A stretch of DNA of 64,000 nucleotides from Acephala macrosclerotiorum (taxonomy: Eukaryota; Ascomycota; Leotiomycetes; Helotiales; Mollisiaceae): positions 33,572-97,571 of the forward strand of contig MU119415.1 in the NCBI GenBank assembly GCA_014904845.1, in the 5' to 3' direction. Under the pieces are notes generated by a model. That model had not been told where the DNA came from and did no database searches. It saw nothing but the letters and a program-made list of their open reading frames with translations. The position numbers and the translations under genes are program-made. This document shows, one piece after another, positions 22,332 through 33,766 of this stretch (its first letter is position 1; every line of letters starts with the position of its first letter).

Positions 22332-25300
22332 GAAACCTTCAACTTGCCTGCTTTCCATAGCGAATATCGTAACCTTCCCTTCTTATTCTTCCCAGCGTTA
22401 TAAAAGCTGAAAAGCTTCCATTTATAGTCTTATCATTTTTCCCAACTTTCCCATTGGCCGAAAATGTGGATATCGAAGTACGATAGCTGGTTCTAAAGTA
22501 TAAATCAAATTAGCTTGGTGTTATAAAAGCGTAGATTTCAGAGATTACTAAAAAATCATTATTATTCCTTACTTTTTTCCATTATTTACAACACTATGGA
22601 TTTCTACGTGCAAAGAAAAGAGCGTATCTCTAAAAAAAGTACAAACTTTCGTTCTAACTTTACTCAACATTCGTCAAATTCTCCTTCTCAAAAACTAATT
22701 ATAGAACTACTTGCAAATGCACCAATTGTCCTTGATATTACTCCCATTAATATAGTCTCGAAATTGACGCATCAAATGCTCGAGGCCGCTCGAGATAACG
22801 CTAAATATGATTTAATATATACTAAAATTTCGCGAGATTATAAACTATTGATTAAATCAAAATATTACGTTAAACTAGATCTATATTGCACTCGATTATT
22901 CAAAGCCTTCGCATGGTATAATCTTCTACTACACTCTTTTAAGATTTTTTAAACGAGTCGATCGGTGAGTATTTAAAGAAAGGAGCAACGAAAGAGGATT
23001 GTATGGTATTGTGGGCATTGTTATGCGACTGAGAAAAAAGAATTTATCATTGGAAAAAAAAATAACTCGAAGACTAAAAAACGCCATTTATCAATTGCAC
23101 ATCGAATTAATATTGAACATTCAAAGGGAAAAAGTAAGAATATACCGTAGATCTTATTTGAACGTCTACAAACACGAACGAATATCAATCTATTAATCAA
23201 GTACATCGAAAATCGATTTATTAATACTATAATAATTTTTATCGTCATTTACTAATTATTTTTGAGTCTAATGATTAATAATTTGTTTTATGAGCTTCTA
23301 AAAGTCGTGTATTCAACAGTAAAATCGATTCTGCTTTTAGCAACTAATACAATTCGCGAGTGAATAATGAAAACGTTTTTACTACGTTAAAAGTAATTGA
23401 AAACGGATCTCGAGCGCTTTTTATTAAAGGTGTATTTCTCTTTCGATCTTTGGAGTTTTTCGAACTATATAATACTTTTGAACATCGTTTGCCACTATAT
23501 TGATTATGCGAAGCGTAATTAGACGGTACGTTGATGATTTTAATGATTTTCGGCATTATAGTATTATTTTTCGGTGATAGTATTGTTGTTTTACGAATCG
23601 GGTATAGCGTGGTGCGGCCGCGTCGCAAACGACTCTCATTGGCTAACTCGACTTTAGATTTTGTTTGTAATTAGACAGTTGAAAAAGTCACATTTCGACG
23701 AAAATTAAACACAAATTATTATATCAATTATTAAAGATTACAACTTTAAAAACAATATTAAATACTTCGTTACAAATAATACTACGAATAACGATACAGC
23801 GATTAATACGGTTCTAAGCGAATTATATCGGTATCTTACGAAGAAACAGAAGAAGACTCGACGTTTGCGATATCTTGGCCACGTTATTAATTTCTCTGCG
23901 AAGGCGTTTCTTTATAAGAAAGAAGTAGAAAAGTTTATTATTTCTACGGAATTATCAAAAACTATATTAGACACACAAAAAAAGCTCGAATTATGGAGGA
24001 AACGTAGACCGATTAGCAAGTTTCACAATCTTATTATCTTTATTTGCAAGATTTCGCAACGCCGTAAAGCATTCGAATTTGTTCTAAAAGCAAATAATAC
24101 AATATTCACGAAATATAATCACTTTAAGTTCGTTATCGATAATGCAACGCGGTAGAATTCTCTTTACAATATAATTGAAAGAATACTAAATCTACGAGAA
24201 AAACTCATACGATTTGTCGAGTTCAATGAGAACGAATTACATGGTTCTAAGAAGAAGGCAGATCAGAATTATACTATAGAGGAGAGGAAATACTTTTTAA
24301 AGTATAATAAATTAGATGGTAACGATTGGAAAGTGCTAGAAGAAACTATAATAATTCTAAAGCCTTTTTATACTTACATTAAACGAGCAGAGAAAAAAGA
24401 CACGTCCAGTGATCGCGAGATTTTTTCTGATTATATAGTAACGTTAAATACTTTTTTTGATTACGTTCGAACGCTTCGATAAATTTTTCTTGCACGAGTT
24501 AAAACCATTCAATTTTCACTAACGTCTATTAAGCATTTGTAGATAGTACTATTCAATTATTGAATAAAATTCGACAAATACTTTACTAAAATCGATACTA
24601 TACTCGCACACTACGCTGCAATCGCTACTCGGTCTCAAAACAAGTTTAAGTATTTTGAAAAAGCATAGAAACACTGTACGACGTGATTCGATACAACAAT
24701 ACCAAAACTCTGGATTTTCACTACAAAAAAAACTATTTTTAACCTCTAGAAAACCGACTACGCAATCCTCTTTCTCCCTCCCATTAAATCTACGATTTCT
24801 ACGAAGCGACCACGAGCTGAAACCGACGCTTCCCCTCCTCTTTCTCTCGATCGAATTGATACAGCAATTAATTGCTTAAATGATACAAATGATAAGAATA
24901 TATTTGCTAATGAGATAAATAAGTAGCTACAAATATCGCGATTCGATTTCTTTACGAATACGTCACTATTTTAATATTAAGTCTCGCAATTACAAAATCT
25001 TTAATTATATCGAGTTAGAAAGATGGCTTTGGATATGTGTTCTGTTTTTGTAATATCGATTGAATGTGAGAGAGTCTTTTTTAGTTCAAAATTTATAATT
25101 ACGGGCCAATGAATGCAATTGAAAGTTGATATAATTGAGGTTACACAATGTTTAAGGATGTGAATGATTTTTGATCGAAAGAAAGCCGGTAGATGAAAAG
25201 TAGAGCGACGAGTTGATAAGGAGAGTAAAGAGGTTAAAGAAAATAGAAATTTATGGAATTGGATTACTTTTACGGAACTATACAATTTCTACGACGCGGA

Positions 25301-25573
25301 CGATGCAATTCAAGTTACAATACCAAGGAATGTGGTCATAATTGAAAATGGAGATGATATTAGAAGTGATATTAAGAGTAATGTCGAGTTTACAAGGTAA
25401 AAGAAGACAGATTGAGCCGTTTTGGGCGACTTTTGGTGTAAACCTTCCCTTTTTTATCTTCCTATCTTGCTTTCTACGGCTCTTTTATAATTTTCCATTG
25501 AATATATATTAACCTTCTCTTCCAATCCTTCCTACGGCGAAAAGACAACCTTTCCTTTCTAGGCCGATTTTGA

Positions 25574-25608
25574 CGGCAGGATAAGAAGGTTGAAACGCTG
25601 CTGCTAAG
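25574..25608 (-). repeat. right terminal inverted repeat of the hAT element
   Basis: CGGCAGGATAAGAAGGTTGA then AACGCTGC is the reverse complement of the left repeat with few mismatches. Confidence 0.7.
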
Positions 25609-25612
25609 CTGA

Positions 25613-25738
25613 GTAGAGGTGCGATTATGAATGTCTGGACGCTGTCTAGGACATAGTAGAGCTGTTATTGTTATGCCTGGATGCTCTGCCTGGCCGGTAG
25701 AGATACGATTACGGATACCTTGATGCTGCCTGGGAGGA
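25613..25738 (+). repeat. three tandem copies of a 40-42 bp minisatellite
   Basis: Units start with GTAGAG at 25613, 25656 and 25697. Each continues roughly as a GATTATG-like block then a TGCCTGGATGCTGCCTGG-like block. A fourth unit in the same orientation lies left of the transposon at 22249-22287. Confidence 0.6.
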
Positions 25739-25856
25739 GGAAAGCTGAAGTTTTGATCGCGAGCATTACTGTATGATACCAATCACGGCGTTATCGCCAT
25801 TCTGTAGAATTGTATCCCTTCTTTCACTCCAACAAGGCCTAAACTGTCTTTCTAAA

Positions 25857-26847
25857 GCCGACCCTGCTTCTCCTCATCCTTCGCTCCCTCCGACTGATTT
25901 TCCACCACACTCCCATTCAAAAATACAGCTTTAGGAAACTCGCCCAAAGTCTGGACATCCAAACACGCCCACGGCACATCTCCCGCGGACTTAGCATTTG
26001 TTCTCAGAAAGCCATTTAGCCAGAACAAGACGATGATGTTCTGGAATAATGGCATGAAGTACGTCCACATCATCCTACCGAGGAAGGTTCACGTTCTCAG
26101 AGCATCGCTGTTCCCATCTTTCCTGGATCGAGGGAGAGGACGTGGGTGTTTGATCATGCTGGGTCTGTATTGAGGCGGCGTTGAATCTCGTATCTGTGTC
26201 TACCAGCAAGCTAAAGAGGGAAGAAGTGGTGTGCAAGAGACGAACATAAACATTACTAAAAGCATTTGCTGATTCCAACCTCCTCATCCCCGCCACCTCC
26301 CTCTTGTTTTCCATCCCCTCTCCAATCCCCGCATCCCTAACCTTGATTTTTTCATTGTCGGTAAACATCTCCTTCTCGCCCTCAGGGAAATTGTCTCTAT
26401 TTATCACTAACATAATGAGTACGAAGAGGAAATTGGCTAGGTAATTGACTGCGAAGTATCATTCTAGCCCATTGGTACTCATGGGTTTTCCGTCTCGTTG
26501 TTGGACTACTGCGTTGAGGATTAGGGCACGGATTGGTGGCGTTTGGCTGGATGAGATGTGGTGGTTGAGGGAGGTTGCTGTTTGCCGGATGCTGGATCTA
26601 GAGCTGAGGTCTAGGGGATGAAGTTCGTGGATGTAGTTTGAGGGGTGGGATGAGAGGCATTTGTGGAGGTTGTGAGCTGTGGCGGTGTTTCGGAATGTGT
26701 ATATCCGTGATGCATTGTTGCTTTGGGAGACCAGAGGAGAAGGGAAACGAATGCGGTGCCAAGTCCACCATTTGCGGATGTGATGAGGATGCTGCCTTCT
26801 GTCATATTGAATTGAGCATCTAGATAGTGTATGTTAACATTGGTCAT
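25857..26847 (-). pseudogene. short-chain dehydrogenase/reductase pseudogene
   Basis: From ATG 26847 the minus strand reads TEGSILITSANGGLGTAFVS, the Rossmann nucleotide-binding segment of an SDR, with the usual TG replaced by TS. Downstream, in other frames, are RALILNAVVQQRDG, a catalytic-region-like FAVNYLANFLFVLIML, a GTAMLE-like segment and a C-terminal VPWACLDVQTLGEFPKAVFL block ending at 25857. Several stops and frame changes separate them, so no intact product is possible. It lies directly beside the hAT element but shows indels and stops rather than heavy AT bias. Substrate class cannot be assigned. Confidence 0.7.
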
Positions 26848-27267
26848 TCTACGGAGAAAGGGTTTGAAATATGATGCGGTTGCAGACTCGGAACTGAGGG
26901 GTGCCTCCGAACCTGATCAGCGTCGGTACAAAACCGACAGCAACGAGTACCAGTTCAGCGTCAGAGCACCGACCCCCTCTCTTCTGGACGATATCATAGG
27001 CTTCAGCTCCTCCTTCACGATCTGTGTATATGTCTTGACCGGATCTGCTTCAGTGCGGTGTGTCGAGTTGGTGTGCTTTATAGTTATCGTAGTAGCATTG
27101 CGAAGCCGTGCTTCGAGCGGACTTCTGGGCATTCTGGACGTCACTATGAATCGAAATCACGTCGCCCAAACTATATCGTGAGATGTTGGAGAAATATGGT
27201 CCCTTGGTGAAAGTGTTGTATTCCCTGCGCGAACCGCGAACCATATGTACACCAGAAATCAACCCTC
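26848..27267. other. intergenic
   Basis: Between the SDR remnant start and the NDUFB7 stop. Overlapping frames on both strands (26831-27181 plus, 26917-27144 minus) have no recognisable content. I see no gene. Confidence 0.45.
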
Positions 27268-27691
27268 TCAATTGCTTCTCTCTCCTCCCTTGGCAGCCCT
27301 CAACTCGTCCATCTTCGCAACTCGCTTCTTGAACTCCTCGTATTGGCACTTCTCGTAGCTATGTCTCTCTGTCTGCAACCAAGCTGTCAGCCTCCGTTAC
27401 TCTTGCAAACGTCCTCCCTTTCTCCTACGTCAACCCCTCAACCGCTCATGCTAAAACTCACCTCGCACTTCCACGGCAGATAGTATTCTTCGTATCGACA
27501 TCGATTGAGGGGAATCAGAAGGTTCGCACAGCTGTCCCGGTATGCCAACGGTAGTCTGGCTTCGCGCATCTCCTCTCGTGTCGCAGCTTCAAATCATGGT
27601 CAGCAGGGTCAATTGAGGGGTCTTTGGGGAACAAACGGGCAGGCGAGCTGCTGAGCCCAACGGCAGATTTGACGGTTTCTACGACGGTCAT
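27268..27691 (-). CDS. NADH:ubiquinone oxidoreductase B18 subunit (NDUFB7)
   Basis: Three exons (27637-27691, 27462-27586 and 27268-27372) give 94 residues. This is an accessory subunit of mitochondrial complex I, imported through the Mia40 pathway to the intermembrane-space side. A twin CX9C motif is clear: CANLLIPLNRC and CETERHSYEKC. The context EARLPLAYRDSCANLLIPLN and YEEFKKRVAKMDELRAAKGG is diagnostic. The first intron is short (about 50 bases, donor GTTTGT), and the junction yields the conserved ATREEM before the core. No frame is long enough to show this gene without splicing. Confidence 0.9.
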
Positions 27692-28559
27692 GATGGCGAG
27701 TAGTTATGGTGTAGAGTGCCTGGGCAGAACTGAGAGGTGAGGTCTTGATGAGCTTCGGATGCCGCAGCAGGATTGAGCGCTAGAGTGCTTTGGGATAGTG
27801 CAAAATACTGTCATGGCTTGCTCTTCTCCGAAAATTCTGGGTTACTTTTATCTCCTTTATCCTCAACAATAATCTTCAATTGTCCTAGAGTCTCATGTAC
27901 AATAAAAGGGAACATAAGCCATCCTTACATCATTAAGATCTTTCACCTTCAAAGGCCCCTCGACGCCCGAGCTCTCTCGATGGATATTTTTACCTTGCTC
28001 CAAGCTGTGGCTGCGGATCGGGGGAGAGCTTCTCACAGCAAAGAACCCTCATGGGACCATCTTGGGCTAGGATCTTCATCACTATCTGTTCATGTGTCTA
28101 GGTCTGAGGTAGTGCCTTCATTCCTTCCACTTGCTGTGTTCTAAGAGCGAATGCGAGCTTAAACTTTGTGTCTCCAGGATGTTTGGCATGCGCTGACACC
28201 AAGGACGACCTTGACGTGCTTCGCGATGCAATCCTTCATATTTTCCTTCCGCTTCGGTTCCTTCCGTTTCAGTCATCACGAATCAGATTCTATGTTGGTA
28301 TATCATTTTCCTTTCCTGCCTGGTTTGCTGCGGGTGTTGTACAAGGTTTTGGTGGGGCTCAACAGCCGCAACATAGCCTTCCATATGGATTACAGCCATC
28401 TCATTGCACGTCTCGCATCGAGGGTCTGAACATGCTGGGCCAGTATTGTGCATCATGCACGATAAATCTGCTACCCGAGTTGTCATATCATGTTGAAGAG
28501 GGATCGAATATCTCTCTCGCCCATTTCTTCCAGGGAAATCGAGCTTCAAAGCTTCAAAG
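27692..28559. other. intergenic, NDUFB7 promoter side
   Basis: Holds the NDUFB7 promoter and the flank of a membrane-protein pseudogene. Open frames at 27773-28144 and 28168-28947 (plus) and 28283-28615 (minus) lack recognisable domains. I do not call genes here. Confidence 0.4.
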
Positions 28560-30345
28560 ATGGCGTCCTCGATCCAACGCAGCTCATCTGGTTGGATCAG
28601 TGGTCGGCCTAGCACTTACCAAGCTTTGCGGAATTCAATCTTTCTCGGCGGCGAAGACATCACTCTTGCAGACCAGCCCGAGATCTCGCCGATGTCAGCC
28701 ACCTTCCTCGATACCCATGGCCACGATCCCAGAACCAAAGCAGCTTCCTCAGTCACGATGCAGGAGACGAATTCAAGCCAAGATTTTGAGAGCGAAAGTC
28801 CTCAATTTTCAATCAAAAGGAAGCCTGTCAGTCCTACTTCGCCAAGTCAAAAGAACGGGGTACAAATGTTCGAAGAGAGGAAGGACATGCCGCATCTCCT
28901 CTCGCACGAGCCCCCACCATCTGCCGCCTGGAGGATACGTTGGTTGAGGCCGGTAATCATCATCTTGATGCCATTTCTCGCCCTGCTTCCAGCTTTGGGG
29001 CACCATTTCTACTACTTCTCCCTGCATCACACCAGATCTGGAGATCAGGAAAACAAGCTCAACCGATTCGATTTGGGACTGCATTTGCGTTTCTCGTCAC
29101 CTCGTGTCTACATCCCAGCACTGCTGCAGCAGTTGGCCAGTACATTTGGACAATTGTGAAGCGAAAGCCTCTCAGAATATGCGTGTGGTATTCACCAACC
29201 CCACTTAGAGGATAGCCGAAGCTGACCTTTTCCTTCTAGCTGGCTTGGACAAATTATTTGATCTGACCTCGAATCCACTCAGCCTTTTCAGCTGGGAACT
29301 TTTACAGGGCGTTAAAATCGCCCTCTTCTATGGATTGTTGTTTTGGTAAGTAGTTACACGACTTCGACACTCTGCTTGCAGACAGCTGACCGTATTCGTC
29401 GCAGGCTACTAGGTTGGGCGAGGGTAGCTGCTCCTGCTACATTGACTGTTGTTCCTCGGAATATCAATTACACCATCAGTATCCCAATCCTAGACCTCAA
29501 TCAAGCTGGATGGAATACTTCGTCCTCTACTTGGCAACCCGGTGCCGTGGTAAACAGGATCGCAGCGCAAGCTGCTTCTAGCTCTGACGTGGTCCCGCTC
29601 CCTCAACAAGTTTCAAGTACCGACTAGAATTATACGATACAGTTTTTTAGACCTTAAGTCCAATGCAATGTCCCAAATACCACGGAACAATCATATCTAG
29701 ATGCTCTCGTCCAGAAATTCCAGAACGATTCAGCGACATTCGCTTGGGCGAATATCATTGATACCATGTACAATTCGACTGGTTCTCCCAACTGGCTTCT
29801 TCACACCACCTGGGCTCCTGGTCTCCCAGCCGGGGCGCCGTATCGATGGGATCCTATTGGCATAACTTTGGCGATGGTATCTATCTACATGACAGTATTT
29901 CGCCATCTCCCCAAACCTTGATTCAGACCTCAACATCAGGAATGGTTTGTACCTCACTAAATGCTTCATTTGACATCACGGTCGCTTCGGTCAATGGAAT
30001 GCAGCAAATCACCCAGCAGGCCGTGGACATTATCGGACCCTACTCTTTGGGCATGAATATCGAATACACGTACTACAAAGAGACACGACAATATGATTTC
30101 GATGGAAGGAGATGTTATACGCCACGCTTCGCATCCCTACGTCTCTCACCACCTCGCTTTAGCGGCTCTTTTGGCAGGAAACCTGACGATTCCAGACCGA
30201 ACGGGTGGGATCGGGGATGAATCGTCGGATCTGCCTAGGCACTACTTGCTGGAAGACGTTAATACACGTACGAACATCCTAGCAACAGGTCTTATGGCCT
30301 GCGATGACACGCGAGAAGTCCTTTCAGAGACCTACGTGCCGACGT
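28560..30345 (+). pseudogene. degraded fungal multi-pass membrane protein gene
   Basis: The N-terminal frame from 28560 contains YQALRNSIFLGGEDI and a first membrane helix (WLRPVIIILMPFLALLPALG). Near 29035-29045 the family sequence jumps frame and continues IRFGTAFAFLVTS, QYIWTIVKRKPLRI. Two introns can be placed (29181-29239, apparently GC-AG, and 29346-29403), joining SGLDKLFDLTSNPLSLFSWE and LLGWARVAAPATLTVVPRN. Stops and shifts after about 29627 interrupt the extracellular region (LDALVQKFQNDSATFAW, GMVCTSLNASFDITVASVNG). The terminal membrane helix is missing. I recall this as an uncharacterised ascomycete membrane family. It is non-functional unless the shifts are sequencing errors. 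Confidence 0.65.
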
Positions 30346-30869
30346 AGATTTAGTAAACGGCTACCCCAATTCGGGCACCTCCATATCTTTAATCTTAAGA
30401 TTGATACCGTAGCTACACTCAAATCTGAGCTGTAAGATGTCGGATATTAATGATGCACAAGCGCCAAGGGGTGCTCTTTCTAGCATAGACTCAGTCAATG
30501 ACAACTCAATGCATCGCGCGTCTTTTCGAATCGTGTTGGCACGTTCAAAAATCTCCTATCAGCTCCAGATAGTGAGCCGCCAATCGGCAAGGCTCCCCAT
30601 GCCATGTGCTGCTGAGCCGCTCCCAAACCCTTTCAAGATCTTCGACTCCTCCAATGATCACCCCGACAACCACAAAGTCAACACCTTGATATCAATCACT
30701 TCACTTCAAGCAAATTCCCCTCAAGTGAGATTTTAGTGCCGTTCAGATAAGTATTCTTTCAACCATCCTCCAAGTCCTCTTCTCTCCTCTTTCTTCAAGT
30801 TCCGAAGCATCTGTCCAACTTTGTCATACCGAACATCAGATTACCCCGCACTTCTCCGTCACACAAAGA
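30346..30869. other. intergenic
   Basis: No recognisable gene. The last 150 bases are C/T-rich and lead into the start codon at 30870, consistent with a core promoter. Confidence 0.45.
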
Positions 30870-31691
30870 ATGGCCACACCAGCAGCCACCCCACCACCAA
30901 CCAAACAACACCCCGGCGAACGCCTCGCCACCTTCTTCGATAACTTCTTCAAAATAATCACCGCAATCGCAACCTTCGGATCCTCCCTCACCTTCTCAAA
31001 AGTAGTTTCAGCTCCCGTCCAACCCTGGCGCTCCCACGGTATCGATGCAGATACAATCCAAACTTATCTCTCGATTTCATGGCTTCTGTTCTTGCTTGAC
31101 TTAGTACTGGTGTCGTTCTTCGCTGCTGGGCTGTCGTTATGGCGTCCTAGTGCGGTTTCTTGGTTTGGGACGGAGGATGGTAGGAAGAGGAGGACGGTGA
31201 TGTGGTATGCTACTGGTGTCAGCGTTGTTTTGTTCGGAACTTTAGTTGTAGCGTTTATCTTTTTGGGATTGGTGGTAGCGGCGTACACGGGTCCTGTAGG
31301 ATGGGCCGCTGTTGCGTTCACAGCTGTCGCTGGAGTAGCGGGATTTGGAAGTATTGTTTGGCAAAGCCCGATTGGGAGTAAGAGTGTTGGGGGGCCGTCG
31401 AATGAGGATTTATTTGGGAGGCAGGTGAGGGGCTGTGAGACTGATGAGAAGACCTTTCAGGAGAGGAGTACGGATGAGGAGAAGTATGGGAATGGGTTTG
31501 AGGGTGGAGATGAGTATGAGAAGGGTGGGATGGGGGTCAGGGAACGGTATCTTTTTGATGATGGGTTGAGTAGGAGGGGGACGATTGAAGGGCCGCCGAG
31601 ATTTGCGGACACGCCTGGGTACACGACGGATCTGAGGAGGCTGAGACAGATGAGAGCTTCGGACGAGTACGCGCACGATGGGAGGCAATGA
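30870..31691 (+). CDS. hypothetical four-helix membrane protein
   Basis: Single exon, 273 residues. The N-terminus is Pro/Thr-rich. Four hydrophobic segments follow at about residues 27-48, 68-90, 110-135 and 143-163. A charged, disordered tail of about 110 residues comes next, rich in E, G, R and D with RRGTIEGPPRFADTPGY. The fungal-style sequence FDNFFKIITAIATFGSSLTF suggests an uncharacterised ascomycete membrane family. No catalytic motif is visible and I cannot assign a function. The ATG at 30870 follows a pyrimidine-rich leader. Confidence 0.75.
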   Translation: MATPAATPPPTKQHPGERLATFFDNFFKIITAIATFGSSLTFSKVVSAPVQPWRSHGIDADTIQTYLSISWLLFLLDLVLVSFFAAGLSLWRPSAVSWFGTEDGRKRRTVMWYATGVSVVLFGTLVVAFIFLGLVVAAYTGPVGWAAVAFTAVAGVAGFGSIVWQSPIGSKSVGGPSNEDLFGRQVRGCETDEKTFQERSTDEEKYGNGFEGGDEYEKGGMGVRERYLFDDGLSRRGTIEGPPRFADTPGYTTDLRRLRQMRASDEYAHDGRQ

Positions 31692-31742
31692 ATGTCTTGG
31701 TGATTGAGGGTATATGCTGGTATCTTGTATAATGGAATGAAC

Positions 31743-33307
31743 TCAGCTTTTTTTGAGGGAGCTACTCCGCAAAGCCGGAAAGCCTGGACCAGCTTCTATG
31801 AGAGGGAACTCCGCTTCCTTCAACCACTCTTCCAGAACCATAGCAAAGTCGACCTGCTCGTACAATTTCTCTGCTTCGTCCCTGCTTCTCTTCATCCATT
31901 TCTTGAATTGATACCATCTCCTCTCCTTCCTAATCCTTATGACTACCCCGGAAACCAAATACTCTCTTTCTTTCTTTCGCTCTTCAAACCGCTTGACAGC
32001 CAATTTCTGCCACCACATGACTTCCAGATACTCGAGAAAGTTCGAGAATCGAACGAAGTCTGGTGCAGATGAGAGAATTGTGATAGACAAACACACGAAA
32101 TATGCAGCACTCAGACATTGGAAGAAGAAGGAGCTGCCAAGGACGAAGCATACCGACTTCAACGTCGAAAGCAAGGTGACGATTGAGATAGCTACTACGA
32201 CCTTGTAGACTGTTTTGCTCAAGCGTGGTGGAAAGAATCGATCGTTGACTTTAATATTGACTGTTGCATCCTCTTTGCGGATGATGCTGAAGAACAACCA
32301 AGCAAATGTTTGGGAATTCTGATTCAAGACTGTATTTCTGTTGATGAAACGTTTTCCAGATGCCTCTCGCTAATTATCCTGGGTCAGCTGCGCTGAGTTG
32401 TCTATATTTTGGCAACCTACCAATGTTCTCGCGTTTTCTAGGACCGTACGGTGTCTGGCCAAGACAGGCCATTTAGACGGTATATCCAGCTCGCCAATCC
32501 TTAAGTGAAGTAAAGTACATTACCCTCAATGCATAGCTGCCTATTTCTTGATCCCTACGAGCCTTGTAGATGACATTCCCAACGAAGATAGCCCAATGTT
32601 GCAGAGACTTGAAGTTTAGGAATGCACTTGCGCCAGGTTCAGACGCTATAGATAATCCAGATCTTTGTGAAAAAGCCAGTGGGACTACCAAATGGTAGAT
32701 TTTCGAATCCAATGTTCTGAAATTCTCTAGTGTTGCCTTCTGCCATATGAGTTTTATTTGTGAATCGTTTGAACTATCTTTTGGCCGCTCTGACCAAATT
32801 AGAGTTGTTTCGTAGAGCAAAATCAAAGACTCACTTCGAAAGATAATGTACGTAATCCACAAGAAAGGGGCGAGCGTGAAAAAGGCAACAACCGCTACTA
32901 ACGCCCCACTCGCCAGGAACCCGAATAGACAGAGTATCCGGAATATTTCTGCAAAGGGCTGCGTTCTAGTCGCCATTGTTGAAGCATGAATTTTGAGCTA
33001 GAGAAGATCGCTACCATGGTTGGCTCTTAAGGCTGAAGCACATTGCGAACGCGAAGAATCAGGACGTTGTTGCCGCCGAAAATAGTTCTGTGTACAGGTT
33101 GAGCAGCAACACATGTATGAGATACACAAAGCGCGTGACGTACGCCACTCATGGCTGAACTGTCTGAGTTCGCACCAATCTGGAGGCGCCAGAACAATCT
33201 AATTGTGTCCCTGTGTAAGGATACGTTTAGAAGCACCAGCGACTCAGCGAAGATTGAAATCAAAAAGTTCAAATCAATGAAGCTTACAGTTGCTTGAACC
33301 CGCTCAT
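31743..33307 (-). CDS. hypothetical multi-exon membrane protein
   Basis: A model with exons 33288-33307, 33144-33210, 33015-33087, 32524-32948, 32421-32489 and 31743-32369 stays in frame for 426 residues. The N-terminal part is polar (FRRQQRPDSSRSQC). Two hydrophobic stretches lie around residues 60-95 (ILCLFGFLASGALVAVVAFF) and two more near 265-310 (VVVAISIVTLLSTLKSVCFV). A basic, helical C-terminus follows. The intron at 32490-32523 is only 34 bases, unusually short, so that junction is uncertain. An alternative start is the ATG at 32976. No family is recognised. It lies next to an AT-rich island. Confidence 0.55.
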
Positions 33308-33420
33308 AATTGGCCCCTGTCTTCCAATTTTAATTACGATCGTCTTTAAACCCAAATTTCCTCTGATTTTGATTCCTAAGGCGAAACTCTTTACCTTGGG
33401 CCACTCTTTGCTTTAGACCA

Positions 33421-33725
33421 CTTTTTATATTAAAAATAGCAATTTTTAAATGTTTTTAATTTTATTAAAAATTAATATAATTATTTAAAATTGAATTTAT
33501 TATAAAATATTTGATTAAATTATTTTAAATATAATATTAATCGAATTTTAATATATTATAAATTGGATTTTTAATATTTTTATATTTTATAAAAAAAAAT
33601 TTAATTTTAATTAATATATATATATATAATTTTTAAATATAAAATAATTATTAATTAAAATTAAATTATATTACGAAAATAAATATAAATAATAATTTAT
33701 TAAATAAAAAAAATCGATTTGGCAT
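33421..33725. repeat. AT-rich RIP island 1
   Basis: About 300 bases composed almost entirely of A and T, with a (TA)n run near 33615-33627. The few C residues are mostly in CpG. It is probably the relic of a repeat destroyed by RIP. It begins just before the 3' end of the TPR-CHAT gene. Confidence 0.8.
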
Positions 33726-33766
33726 TTAGTCGACTATTTGCAATTTACGTTTTTGAATAGCAAAAG

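Larger units (their letters stand above)
22281..25608 (+). mobile_element. RIP-mutated hAT-family DNA transposon
   Basis: AT-enriched and full of stops, but in successive frames on the plus strand it preserves a hAT transposase in the correct order. At 23840-24080 it shows LRYLGHVINFSAKAFLYKKE. Near 24120 it reads KFVIDNATRWNSLYNIIER with a stop-free run across frames. At 24330 it shows DWKVLEETIIILKPFYTYIK, and at 25018-25190 the C-terminal dimerisation block ISIECERVFFSSKFIITG. Restless/Tfo1-like fungal hATs have this layout. Inverted repeats at 22281-22314 and 25574-25608 bracket it. Flanking 8-base target duplications were not found. C is largely retained in CpG, consistent with RIP. The copy is non-coding now. 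Confidence 0.85.

Noticed and set aside
28283..28615. 110-codon minus-strand frame with several Cys/His residues
   Set aside because: Tempting (RCETCNEM), but it overlaps the N-terminus of the membrane-protein relic and lacks any family resemblance; not enough to call.
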